A stretch of DNA of 64,000 bases from Clostridium sp. (lineage in GTDB: Bacteria > Bacillota > Clostridia > Oscillospirales > Acutalibacteraceae): positions 1 to 64,000 of the forward strand of contig JAMPGU010000001.1 of the NCBI GenBank assembly GCA_023663865.1, written 5' to 3'. A program made the translations under genes and the position numbers. This document shows, piece after piece, positions 28,317 through 36,377 of the stretch. A model generated the notes under the pieces. The model was not told the DNA's origin and did no database searches. It was given only the letters and a program-made list of their open reading frames with translations. Positions within the stretch are counted from its first letter, which is position 1; every line of letters begins with the position of its first letter.

Positions 28317-28596
28317 ATTAACGGAAATTATTTTTTATTACCCAACTGTATTTTTGATGCGAATATGAAACCGAGAGATTTTGCTGTATACAGTTTTCTT
28401 GTCAGCAGAAAAGATAGTGTTAATGAGTGCTGGTATTCAGTTGAGCATATCGCTGAATATTGCAACATCAGTATTAATACTGCTCGCAGAGCGTTGCACT
28501 GGCTTGAAAAAAAACGGGTACATTGAAATCAAAAAATCTTTTCTCGGCGGAGTGCAGCAAACAAACTTGTATAAAGTTCATAGAATTGCTGCCTGA
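28317..28596 (+). pseudogene. HTH replication/control protein remnant
   Basis: The frame reads NGNYFLLPNCIFD, AVYSFLVSRKD and a winged-HTH-like stretch (ISINTARRALHWLEK), then must shift one base to continue NGYIEIKKSFLGG to a stop at 28596. The break is a run of eight A at 28507-28514 where seven would keep the frame. The ribosome site AAAGGAGG is followed, at the right distance, by ATT where ATG is expected (28317). Such HTH proteins occur in Firmicutes integrative elements. Two independent lesions make it a pseudogene. Confidence 0.75.
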
Positions 28597-28748
28597 CATC
28601 AATTTTGGTAGACAAACAATACAAAAGCCCTTCACAGCAAAAAATTGAAAGACGACAAACTACTCAAAACAGATACAAAAATCGATTTGTGGGCATTTGT
28701 CAAGGTCACAAAGACAAGTGAAACCAACAATGTTTTGTCTGTTTCAAA

Positions 28749-28938
28749 CCAAAGCAAACACGACAGTGGTGCTTTGGTATCTGCGAGTTTCGGCTTTGTA
28801 TTACGCTCGCCAAATGGCGACGAAACAAAGCCATTGGGCTAAGCCCAAACCCCTATCTTTTTAATACAAAATCACTCAAAATTTCAAGGTCGATTTTCAA
28901 GCAGGAGAAAGAGTCGGGGTTGCAATGCTCCCCGACTC
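28749..28938. other. Hairpin cluster, possible transfer origin
   Basis: Within a gene-free stretch (28597-29106) four strong inverted repeats follow one another: CCAAAGCA/TGCTTTGG (28749-28777), GGCTTTGT/ACAAAGCC with inner TCGCC/GGCGA (28792-28832), TTGGGCT/AGCCCAA (28834-28848) and GAGTCGGGG/CCCCGACTC (28911-28938). Dense hairpins without genes are typical of oriT or single-strand origins of mobilisable elements. No coding frame in this stretch is convincing. Confidence 0.5.
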
Positions 28939-29106
28939 CTATCACATCGCACGGCAATGCCGAGTGTTAGGGTGTTTTTTGACTTTTGGTGTTAGGGATT
29001 GTTAAAATGGCTTAGGGGTTACACAGAGTGTTTGAACATAAAAAAATCACCTATTTATCGACACAAAACAAGGTGTCATGGTAGGGGTTGTAACAAAAAG
29101 GAGGTA

Positions 29107-29355
29107 ATGTATACGAAAAAGACAAAAGCAGAATTAAAATCAATGGCAAATGAAATATCAGCATAATACGGTTGCTTTCTTAATATCACCGAGATAGGTA
29201 AAGTGCTTTGCATCAGCAGAGAAACAGAGAGAAAGTTAGTATCAAATTTACCTTGTGCCGAGATTGGTAACACCAATACATACTGCATTTACGATGTGCT
29301 TGATTGTTTACAAATAATAAAGGCAGGCTCAAAGCCTGCCAAGTTCATAAGATAA
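29107..29355 (+). pseudogene. Small DNA-binding/excisionase-like gene with internal stop
   Basis: An ATG at 29107 after AAAAAGGAGG opens a frame that would run 82 codons to 29355 but is cut by a TAA after 19 codons. The rest keeps one frame (FLNITEIGKVLCISRE..., ending KPAKFIR) and looks like the small helix-turn-helix proteins that lie before integrases. With the stop it cannot make full-length product. It converges on the Fic gene. Confidence 0.65.
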
Positions 29356-29970
29356 TTAAACCATTGTCATACCGTTTTCTTGTCCAGAAATATTTTCTGA
29401 AAACAATTTTTTTAAGTAATCAATCACACCGTTAGCCGAGTTAATAGTTGCAATCATTAAATCATCTGAATCAATATCAGAAAAACTAAAATCATATCCA
29501 TTATGATGAATTAGTTGTTCAATAAATACACGCTGTGTTCTGCCATTACCTTCACGAAAGGGATGCAACATATTTGTAACACGGTAAAAATCAACAATAG
29601 CATCAATGAATTCTTCTCTGCCCAAATCTAAAAAGAAATTATTATTCTTCAATCTGCTGAAACAATTTTTTGCTGTAGTTTCCAATTGCTCTGCCGAACA
29701 AAACGATGTGCCTTTCTTTGAAATATCAACCTGTCTAAATTCTCCTGCCCAATCATATAAATCTTCAAAAATAAACCTGTGTATAGATTTATAATGCTCC
29801 AAATCAAATTCTTCAGATATTGGTGAATTTTCTAAAATTGATATTTTTGCCAAAGTAATCTCAGCCTCAATCTTGGATAGTTGCTTGTCATCATGAATAT
29901 CAAATTTATTTACAAGGCAAGATGTTCCTTCATAACAACCATCAGAAATAGGATCAATACTATAACCCAT
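29356..29970 (-). CDS. fic: Fic-domain toxin (AMP-transferase type)
   Basis: Fic protein of 204 residues that would transfer AMP (or another nucleotide part) to a target protein's hydroxyl group. The active-site motif HPFREGNGRTQR is complete at residues 136-147, with catalytic His136. The N-terminal part has no inhibitory helix, so inhibition must come from the separate small protein encoded just upstream, as in class I Fic systems. The start overlaps the antitoxin stop by one base. Both genes are intact inside an element whose other genes are broken, which fits toxin-antitoxin addiction. Confidence 0.9.
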   Translation of the reverse strand: MGYSIDPISDGCYEGTSCLVNKFDIHDDKQLSKIEAEITLAKISILENSPISEEFDLEHYKSIHRFIFEDLYDWAGEFRQVDISKKGTSFCSAEQLETTAKNCFSRLKNNNFFLDLGREEFIDAIVDFYRVTNMLHPFREGNGRTQRVFIEQLIHHNGYDFSFSDIDSDDLMIATINSANGVIDYLKKLFSENISGQENGMTMV

Positions 29971-30143
29971 TAAACATTTACTCCTGCTCTTTGCTTTACA
30001 AGTGCTATATACTGCTCCATAGTAATTTCATTTAACAGTAATTTTCTGCACAACATTTTGCTCTGCTCATCTATTGAAAAGCCTTCCATTTCAATGGATG
30101 CAGCAGCATTATTTATTGTTTTTTCAATTTGAACTTCACTCAT
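29970..30143 (-). CDS. VbhA-like Fic antitoxin
   Basis: A 57-residue protein starting at 30143 with ribosome site GAGGTG. It contains SIEMEG (residues 16-21), which fits the (S/T)xxxE(G/N) inhibitory helix of Fic antitoxins; its Glu would block the ATP gamma-phosphate in the Fic pocket. The remaining part, LCRKLLLNEITMEQYIALVK, fits the helical antitoxin domain. The stop TAA shares its last A with the Fic ATG, so the pair is translationally coupled. Confidence 0.85.
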   Translation of the reverse strand: MSEVQIEKTINNAAASIEMEGFSIDEQSKMLCRKLLLNEITMEQYIALVKQRAGVNV

Positions 30144-30292
30144 AAAATCACCTCGACTATTGTTATTATACCATTACTAAAATATATTATCAAGTTAATA
30201 AAAATTTTCAATAAACGCTGGATATTTAAAAATCTCTGTGATAGTGTTGTCACTGCCACAGAGCAAAAAATAAGAATATGGAGGTTAAATTT

Positions 30293-31434
30293 ATGTATGA
30301 ACTATACGATAAGAACGGCAAATTCATTTGCTATCGAATAACAAAACGAATTAAAAATGACTTAGGCGAGTACGATGTGCTGACTGCAAGGTCAAAGAAA
30401 AGTGAAAAAGAATGCAGGAAGATTATGGATGATAAGATCCGTGACTACTACATTCAGAATGAAACAGAAAAACACAAGGGTGTATTCCCTGATATGTTAT
30501 TCAAAGATTTTGCAGACAATTGGTACGAACTGAATGTTAAGAATGCAGACTGTAGTCAGGTAAACAAAGACAATTACAAGAACTATGTTTACACGCATAT
30601 CATCCCCTACTTCAAATCATACAAACTGTGTGACATACACGAGGATGACTGCCAAAGATTTTTGAATCAGTAGTCGGCAAGAGTAAGGCGATGGTATCTA
30701 AACTCAGAATGACACTACGCCGAATATTAAGGAAGGCAAAGAAGCAAAAGTTAATTCCCGATAATCCGGCTGAAGATATCGTACTGCCAAGTGTAACTCA
30801 AGGAAGTCGCAGACCGATAACAGATAAAGAACGAGCAATGATACTTGAAACTGCGAAAACTCACTATGCAGGAACTATGGTATTAACAATGCTCTACTGT
30901 GGACTCAGACCGATTGAAATTCGCAGAATGGAATGGAGTTGGTTAGACTTTGAAAACTCAATTCTTACAGTCGGCAAATCAAAAACTGAAGCAGGAACAG
31001 GCAGAAAAATACCAATTCCCCCACAACTCAAATCAGCACTCATTGAACATAAGCTCAAAGGCTTTAATGATAAATATGTGTTCGTGAGAGTGAAGAACAA
31101 CAAACTACCGCTTGACGAAAATGCATTTTATCATGCATGGCACAATTTTTGCAGAGAGATGGATATTGCAAATGGTGCGACTGTATACAGAAATCAGATT
31201 ACTAAAAGCACACTTGCACCAGACCTTGAACCATACTTGTTAAGACATACCTTCTGCACTGATTGTCAGGCTGCAGGAGTACCCCTCAATGTTGCAAAGG
31301 AACTTATGGGACACTCAGACATATCCGTAACAGCAAAAATCTATACACACATGGTAGATGAGGTGTTTGAGCAGAATAGAAAACGATTAGCAGAATATGC
31401 GAATCAAAAGGAGCAAAAAGCAGTAAACGAGTAA
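30293..31434 (+). pseudogene. int: Tyrosine integrase, frameshifted
   Basis: Two frames together make a full phage/ICE-type tyrosine recombinase. The first (30293-30673) holds the AP2-like arm-binding and SAM-like core-binding domains and stops after CQRFLNQ. The second continues VGKSKAMVSKLRM in another frame from about 30675 through the catalytic domain, with Arg in GLRPIEIRR, HxxR in LRHTFC, the GHSD block and Tyr in KIYTHM, to 31434. Loss of one G after the CAG codon at about 30673 explains the break. The start follows ATGGAGG. As read, no active integrase is made. Confidence 0.88.
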
Positions 31435-31470
31435 ATCATAACCACCAGTCAAACTGGTGGTTATGATTTT
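31435..31470. terminator. Terminator after integrase
   Basis: A perfect 15-bp stem (31435-31449 with 31453-31467) with loop CAA, followed by T residues on the plus strand. It lies between the convergent integrase remnant and GH43 copy C. Confidence 0.85.
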
Positions 31471-31483
31471 AACTAATATTATG

Positions 31484-33205
31484 TTATTTCATTTTATTAA
31501 CCTTACCCTCGGTAATTCCATTTTCATTAAAGGAATCAACAGCGTAATAATATTGCTTTGTATCCTTATTCAAAAAAGTGACAATAAACTGCGTATCCTC
31601 ATAAACAAGTATGCTATTATAAAGCTTATCAGGTGCAATGCCGATACGGATATTATAGCCCTGTGCGTTATCGACTCTATCCCACTTAATCTTACCCTCG
31701 GTATCGGACATTCTGTTTGCCTGTGTATTTTTGACCTGCTCAGGCTTATCACCATTGCCAATGCCAAATACTCTGAAGCCTGAAAGAGCAAAGCACTGCT
31801 TATATGGAAATTCAACAAATTCAATTTTCAGATACCTATATTTTGTTTCCTTATCAAGCACCACTAAATCGTGGCACAGGGCATCATCTGATTTGCTGTT
31901 ATCCTTGATTAATTCCCAGTTTTCATTGTCGTTGCTGCCGTAAAGACTCCACCTGTTTTTTATTTTGTCAGATAAGTCAATATATCTTTTAAATGGAAAT
32001 GTTCCCTTATACTGACTTGCTTTTAGGTTCATTGCCTTTGTTTCCACATCAGCAAAATTCAGCTGAACCGCACCGACTTTCATACCCTCACCAAGGTCAA
32101 CGCAAAACCATTCACACTTTTGATTTGAGTTTGAACACCAGGCTGTCAGTATACTTTCATCAAGTGCATTTTTAACAGGATAGCCTGTCTTTGTTGATGA
32201 GGCTGTTGCAGATTTTTTGTAGGATAACAGCATCCATTTAGGCTGAATGGACAATGGGTCAAACTTACCGTCAGGTATCTCCTTCGGGTAGTCGGCAAAA
32301 GACTGATTACAGAATAAAATTCCGTCCTTGTCAACACCTGCACACCATATACCGACTCTGCGCTCATAGCTGTGATTCACACAAACACAGATAGACGAGC
32401 TGTGCCACAGATTGCCATATTTATCCGCAATCGTTGAGCCGTGCCCTGCGCCTGTTGTAAAGCCAGACGGCACAATGGAATATGGATTGTGCTGCTGAAA
32501 TTTATAGCCCTCCATAACCTTGTCAGAGGTATAAACACAGTCACCATAAGTAGGGTATTCCGTACCGGGGCAGGCATACTGCAGATAATACTTATCACCA
32601 AGCTTATTCAGATAAGCCCCCTCGATGAACGGAGCAGTGCCAAGGATTGTATTGATAAATTTCTCACCAATATTTTTAGAGTCAATGACATACATATCCT
32701 TGCGTTCCGTTCCATGCTCCTCAGGGTTACCGTAAATAAGCTTTTGCTTTTTACCAAACGGCATCATATTTTTATCGAGCTGTCTTACATAAATCGGTGT
32801 TCTGTTTGAACAACCCCAGAAAAGATATTGCTTCCCGTCCTCAAAATATATATTCGGGTCCCAGAACGGAAACGGTGAGGAAACAAGCTCAAATTCACCA
32901 AAGGGGTCTTCTGTCCTGTATATTTTACTTTTTTTCAATCTTTCAGACGCTGTGAAGTACATATATTTTCCGTCGGTGCTTACATCAGGTGCATAAGAAA
33001 AAATCTCGAGCTTTTCATTCTTATGATATTTCCAGTCAAGCATATTATCGGAATAATAAAAACCACCGCACATAGATACAAAAAGATAATATTTGTCTTT
33101 GAAATATATCAGCGTTGAATCTGCACCCTCACGAAAAGTATTTTTACAGCCCATTAAATGCTGATATTTGTATGAAATATTAATCGGATTGCAATATATA
33201 TTCAT
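31484..33205 (-). CDS. GH43 glycosidase with F5/8C and Fn3-like domains (copy C)
   Basis: Third long GH43 paralogue, 573 residues. The first catalytic block reads FREGADST (Asp29); FWDPNIY and IEGAYL supply the other two acids. Discoidin-like and Fn3-like regions follow and the protein ends DSFNENGITEG. It starts one base from the stop of the MFS gene upstream, so the two are one leftward operon. It would trim an arabinose- or xylose-containing oligosaccharide that the permease imports. Confidence 0.88.
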   Translation of the reverse strand: MNIYCNPINISYKYQHLMGCKNTFREGADSTLIYFKDKYYLFVSMCGGFYYSDNMLDWKYHKNEKLEIFSYAPDVSTDGKYMYFTASERLKKSKIYRTEDPFGEFELVSSPFPFWDPNIYFEDGKQYLFWGCSNRTPIYVRQLDKNMMPFGKKQKLIYGNPEEHGTERKDMYVIDSKNIGEKFINTILGTAPFIEGAYLNKLGDKYYLQYACPGTEYPTYGDCVYTSDKVMEGYKFQQHNPYSIVPSGFTTGAGHGSTIADKYGNLWHSSSICVCVNHSYERRVGIWCAGVDKDGILFCNQSFADYPKEIPDGKFDPLSIQPKWMLLSYKKSATASSTKTGYPVKNALDESILTAWCSNSNQKCEWFCVDLGEGMKVGAVQLNFADVETKAMNLKASQYKGTFPFKRYIDLSDKIKNRWSLYGSNDNENWELIKDNSKSDDALCHDLVVLDKETKYRYLKIEFVEFPYKQCFALSGFRVFGIGNGDKPEQVKNTQANRMSDTEGKIKWDRVDNAQGYNIRIGIAPDKLYNSILVYEDTQFIVTFLNKDTKQYYYAVDSFNENGITEGKVNKMK

Positions 33206-33206
33206 A

Positions 33207-34634
33207 TTAGTCCCACTCCGTTCCCGTTATTTTGTCAAGGTCAATTCCCTTTGTATCGTGCACCTTAGTCATCATAGCAATGAGCGACGCTGTCATACCC
33301 GGAACGGCAAGGCAAAGGGTAACAACAGTAACAGCCGTATTGCCTAATACAGTTATTAGTGGAAGTCCTATTCCGTATGCAACAACATAGCCTACACCCA
33401 TAGGTACAAACTGAGCCGACATAATTGAGGAACGCAGGTTAGTCGGTGAGGACTCCGTTATAATTATTCCGCACAAATCGGATATTCCCCAGTATCCGCC
33501 CACAGCCGCACCGCAGAGAATACCGACCAAATACGGATTCCACGCAAGCTTTGAGCCGATTGTGAATAATACAAAGGCTGAAATGGTAACAGCAGTCATT
33601 GCCACAGCTGATTTTTTTCTGCCTGCCGAGTCTGCAAAAAAGCCTACAAGCAGCTGCGCAAGTGCACTGCCTATCGGGAAAGTGAATATTGCAGCAGTAA
33701 CAGGACCAATACTTGCAGAGTTGAGTGCCTCCTCAAGCGTTGCAGCAGCACCGCCTGACAATATACTTTCAGCATATCCGTAGGATAAAACCACCTGATA
33801 GTGCATTGTTATAATTACGCCGAAATTACAAAGTGCAGTTGCAATAAATATCCAGCGCAGTTGCTTATGCGACATAGCAAATTTCAAGCCTGTAAAAAAT
33901 CCACCCTGCTTGCCCTCGGCTGACTTGGACTGCTTTTCTGCCTCCAACTCTTCGTCTGTCATTTTTAAAAATTTAAGTCTTGACTCAATAAAGGCATCTG
34001 TTTCTCTCGCAAAGAAAAGGGCAATGAATGAGCTTACAAGCCCTATAACTCCGGGGATTAAGTAAACATTTCGCCACTCCCCTGCGCTGTGCATAAAGAG
34101 CTTTCTGAACAGCGGCACAAGCATAATGCCGACTGTGGCAACTGCTTTGATTAACGAATACATTTTAGCCCTGTGCTTTGACGGTGCAGACTCCATTATA
34201 TACACAACCTGCATATCGTGTGGCACAAAGAAAAACATAATGATTGTACCGAGTACATATCCGACAAGTCCGTTTGAAAGTGCAATAATCAGCAAACCGA
34301 TACCCATTCCCATTGTGTTGACAACGAGAAACAGCTTTCTGCCAAACCTATCGGAAAGCGGTTTATAGAATACAGACAATGCCTGAAACGGAATTGCAAC
34401 AAAGCCGAGTATATCAAGCATACCCACTGACCTGTCACCAAAGCGTGCCATCAAATCATTTGCGATTTCTGTTTTCATCAGTGTTGAAATCTGGGATGCA
34501 ATTTCATCCGTTACATAAATCAGACTAATCAGAAAAACAAGATAGACAAGATAATAGCTTTTCTTGGGTCTTGCCTTTTCTCTTTCCCATTTCTGAATTT
34601 CTCTTGCCTTCTTTTCAAGCGTCATAGGTTTCAT
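33207..34634 (-). CDS. MFS sugar transporter (copy B)
   Basis: Twelve-helix permease, 475 residues, paralogue of the MFS at 13.8 kb with the same basic N-tail, FYKPLSDRFGRK loop, PHDMQVVYIMESAPSKHRAK block and GGYWGISDL block. The ribosome site is GGAGGGG and the start ATG is at 34634. It is the first gene of the MFS-GH43 operon and divergent from AraC regulator B, so probably under its control. Confidence 0.88.
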   Translation of the reverse strand: MKPMTLEKKAREIQKWEREKARPKKSYYLVYLVFLISLIYVTDEIASQISTLMKTEIANDLMARFGDRSVGMLDILGFVAIPFQALSVFYKPLSDRFGRKLFLVVNTMGMGIGLLIIALSNGLVGYVLGTIIMFFFVPHDMQVVYIMESAPSKHRAKMYSLIKAVATVGIMLVPLFRKLFMHSAGEWRNVYLIPGVIGLVSSFIALFFARETDAFIESRLKFLKMTDEELEAEKQSKSAEGKQGGFFTGLKFAMSHKQLRWIFIATALCNFGVIITMHYQVVLSYGYAESILSGGAAATLEEALNSASIGPVTAAIFTFPIGSALAQLLVGFFADSAGRKKSAVAMTAVTISAFVLFTIGSKLAWNPYLVGILCGAAVGGYWGISDLCGIIITESSPTNLRSSIMSAQFVPMGVGYVVAYGIGLPLITVLGNTAVTVVTLCLAVPGMTASLIAMMTKVHDTKGIDLDKITGTEWD

Positions 34635-34684
34635 ATAATCCCCTCCGATAATTATTATATTATATCATTTATAATAAAACAATG

Positions 34685-34736
34685 ACCTATTATTATCAAA
34701 ATAATAGGTTGAATATTAGGTGATATGTTGTATAAT
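34685..34736. promoter_or_regulatory. Promoter and palindromic operator, MFS/AraC B
   Basis: The inverted repeat ACCTATTAT-N7-ATAATAGGT (34685-34709) touches a promoter reading right: TTGAAT (34709-34714), 16 bases, TATAAT (34731-34736). The repeat lies between the divergent MFS and AraC starts and overlaps the -35 of the AraC gene, so binding could repress the regulator and activate the transporter operon. Confidence 0.65.
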
Positions 34737-34756
34737 TATATATCGGAGTTGATATT

Positions 34757-35830
34757 TTGAATAAAGAACAGATTATTGAAAAACTCAAAGAGATAACAGA
34801 GGATGAAAAAAGAGCGCTTGCCTATATTGAAAAACACGGCGAAAAAGCAAAGCACGCAGGACTGCTTGAAATATACAGCATTGATATTTTTGACTATGTT
34901 CCTAAATCGCTTTATGAATTATACTTAAAAAGCAAAAGTCATTTTGCAATGCCCGATTATATTACACTCAATGAGGACAAGGCATTTGAAGCCGACGAGG
35001 ATATTTCGCTCACAAAGGCTGACAGATATATTGAGATGTTCCCCCTCAAGCATAACTTTTACGAGGTGAATTATATTTTCAGCGGCAAATGCGAATATTC
35101 ACTTGAAAAGCAAAGCTGCACACTGCACAGTGGTGATATATCTATTGTTCCGCCGGGTGTAATCTATCAGGCACTGCCCGAGGATGATTGCATTCTAATC
35201 AACTTAAAAATCAGAAAAAGCACCTTTGATAAGCTTTTTGTAAATTTTCTATCGTCAGGCAGTGAACTGAGCAGCTATTTCACCAAAACACTTTATTCAA
35301 AAATGTACCGTTCAACAATGATATTTCACTGTGCAGAGGATGAATATGTTTCGGAATTGTTTGTTATGATGTTCGGTCAACAGCTTGAAAAAAAGCAGTA
35401 CTACGGCTATATGCTGCAGGGCTTGACGATAACCTTGTTTACACATCTTATTCAGTCACACTGCGATGATATTGAATTTTCAAGTAAATCAGTTGTGAAT
35501 AATGATCAGGTGTCACATATTCTGAATTATATCAACGAAAATTACACAACAGCTACTTTAGAAAATACGGCAAAGCATTTTTATCTCAATTCCTCCTATC
35601 TGAGTGTACTAATAAAAAAAGAACTCGGAAAGACCTTTTCCGAGCTGATAAGAGAAATAAAAATGAACGAGGCAGCCACACTGTTGTTGACGACCAATTT
35701 AAAAATTGATGAAATCTGTACCGCAGTAGGTTACAAGGACACAACACAGTTTATCAAAACCTTCAAAAAATATTATGGCTTATCTCCAAAAAAATACAAA
35801 ATCGAAACGAACCCAAATCATATTGCATAA
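34757..35830 (+). CDS. AraC-family transcriptional regulator B
   Basis: 357 residues. After about 60 helical residues comes a cupin-like sensor domain (NFYEVNYIFSGKCEYSL; SIVPPGVIYQAL), and the last 100 residues are the AraC double HTH (LENTAKHFYLNSSYLSVLIKKELG; GYKDTTQFIKTFKKYYGLSP). The start is TTG at 34757, supported by GGAG eight bases upstream. It is divergent from the MFS-GH43 operon, which it should control in response to a sugar. Confidence 0.9.
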   Translation: MNKEQIIEKLKEITEDEKRALAYIEKHGEKAKHAGLLEIYSIDIFDYVPKSLYELYLKSKSHFAMPDYITLNEDKAFEADEDISLTKADRYIEMFPLKHNFYEVNYIFSGKCEYSLEKQSCTLHSGDISIVPPGVIYQALPEDDCILINLKIRKSTFDKLFVNFLSSGSELSSYFTKTLYSKMYRSTMIFHCAEDEYVSELFVMMFGQQLEKKQYYGYMLQGLTITLFTHLIQSHCDDIEFSSKSVVNNDQVSHILNYINENYTTATLENTAKHFYLNSSYLSVLIKKELGKTFSELIREIKMNEAATLLLTTNLKIDEICTAVGYKDTTQFIKTFKKYYGLSPKKYKIETNPNHIA

Positions 35831-35850
35831 AAGCCACTGCATAATTTACA

Positions 35851-35885
35851 CCACCCCTACCTCATAATATGATGACAAACAATAA
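35851..35885. repeat. 35-bp dispersed repeat, copy 2
   Basis: Same element as at 18529-18563, same orientation, 31 of 35 bases alike. It starts 20 bp after the stop of AraC regulator B. Confidence 0.6.
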
Positions 35886-36127
35886 TAAAGGCTAAAATAT
35901 TTTATTTTTACTGGACTTTCAAAACAAGGTGTGGTATGTATTGTGTTGCAGAAACGCTTGGCTCTGTTTGTCGCTACACAAATCTTTAAGGTAATGGTGA
36001 GGATTAAAGTCCTCGCCTTTATCTCTCGAAAATCTCTCACCAAATTGGCAAGGTTTGGCGAGTTTGTGTGTCTCGGAAAGTCTCACAAAGATCTTCTATG
36101 GGAAATTGCAAATAAATATAGAAAGTG
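35886..36127. other. Gene-free stretch beside tRNA-Gln
   Basis: No gene is convincing. An inverted repeat GGTGAGGA/TCCTCGCC occurs near 35996-36017. Base composition is less AT-rich than the neighbouring gaps. Together with the adjacent dispersed repeat and the tRNA this looks like remains of an inserted element. Confidence 0.4.
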
Positions 36128-36150
36128 AAAAAGCACCTTTTCAGGTGCAA
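36128..36150 (-). terminator. Second terminator after tRNA-Gln
   Basis: The stem GCACCT/AGGTGC (36133-36138 with 36143-36148) with a 4-nt loop is followed on the minus strand by TTTTTC. Confidence 0.75.
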
Positions 36151-36175
36151 AATTGTGCCAAAAGGCGAAAGAAAA

Positions 36176-36200
36176 TGGACAGTTCGTTACGAACTGTCCA
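36176..36200 (-). terminator. First terminator after tRNA-Gln
   Basis: An 11-bp stem (TGGACAGTTCG and its inverse) with loop TAA is followed on the minus strand by TTTTCTTT, five bases after the tRNA 3' end. Confidence 0.8.
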
Positions 36201-36204
36201 ACTT

Positions 36205-36278
36205 TGGCAGAGGTATAAGGATTCGAACCTTAAATGACGGAGTCAGAGTCCGGAGTGTTACCGTTACACTATACCTCT
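36205..36278 (-). tRNA. tRNA-Gln (anticodon CTG)
   Basis: A 74-nt cloverleaf on the minus strand with encoded CCA. The acceptor stem is AGAGGTA/TACCTCT, the D stem GTGT/ACAC, the T arm TAAGG-TTCGAAT-CCTTA. The anticodon loop CTCTGAC gives CTG, reading CAG glutamine codons. The outermost anticodon-stem pair is a C-U mismatch as read. Confidence 0.92.
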
Positions 36279-36377
36279 ATTTATTATCAAACAACGTTCT
36301 TTGCTCGTTGCTGGATAATATTATCACAAAATTTGTTATATGTCAAGAATTTATACATATTTAAATGAAAAAATTTT

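Larger units (their letters stand above)
28200..31470. mobile_element. Decayed integrative element
   Basis: Between GH2 copy B and GH43 copy C lie an HTH gene with two lesions, a hairpin cluster, a small gene with an internal stop, an intact Fic-antitoxin pair and a frameshifted tyrosine integrase, in the order usual for small integrative elements. No relaxase or replication gene remains. The left edge is approximate; the right edge is set by the hairpin after the integrase. I could not identify att repeats. Confidence 0.7.

Noticed and set aside
28645..28842. A 65-codon frame in the hairpin cluster
   Set aside because: Its bases are accounted for by inverted repeats, it has no ribosome site, and the peptide is low in recognisable pattern.
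30144..30292. CRISPR-like or other repeat array near the integrase
   Set aside because: No regularly spaced repeats are present here or elsewhere in the window; the stretch is an ordinary AT-rich promoter gap.
35846..36237. Several short frames beside tRNA-Gln
   Set aside because: They run through a dispersed repeat, terminators and the tRNA itself and have no ribosome sites.
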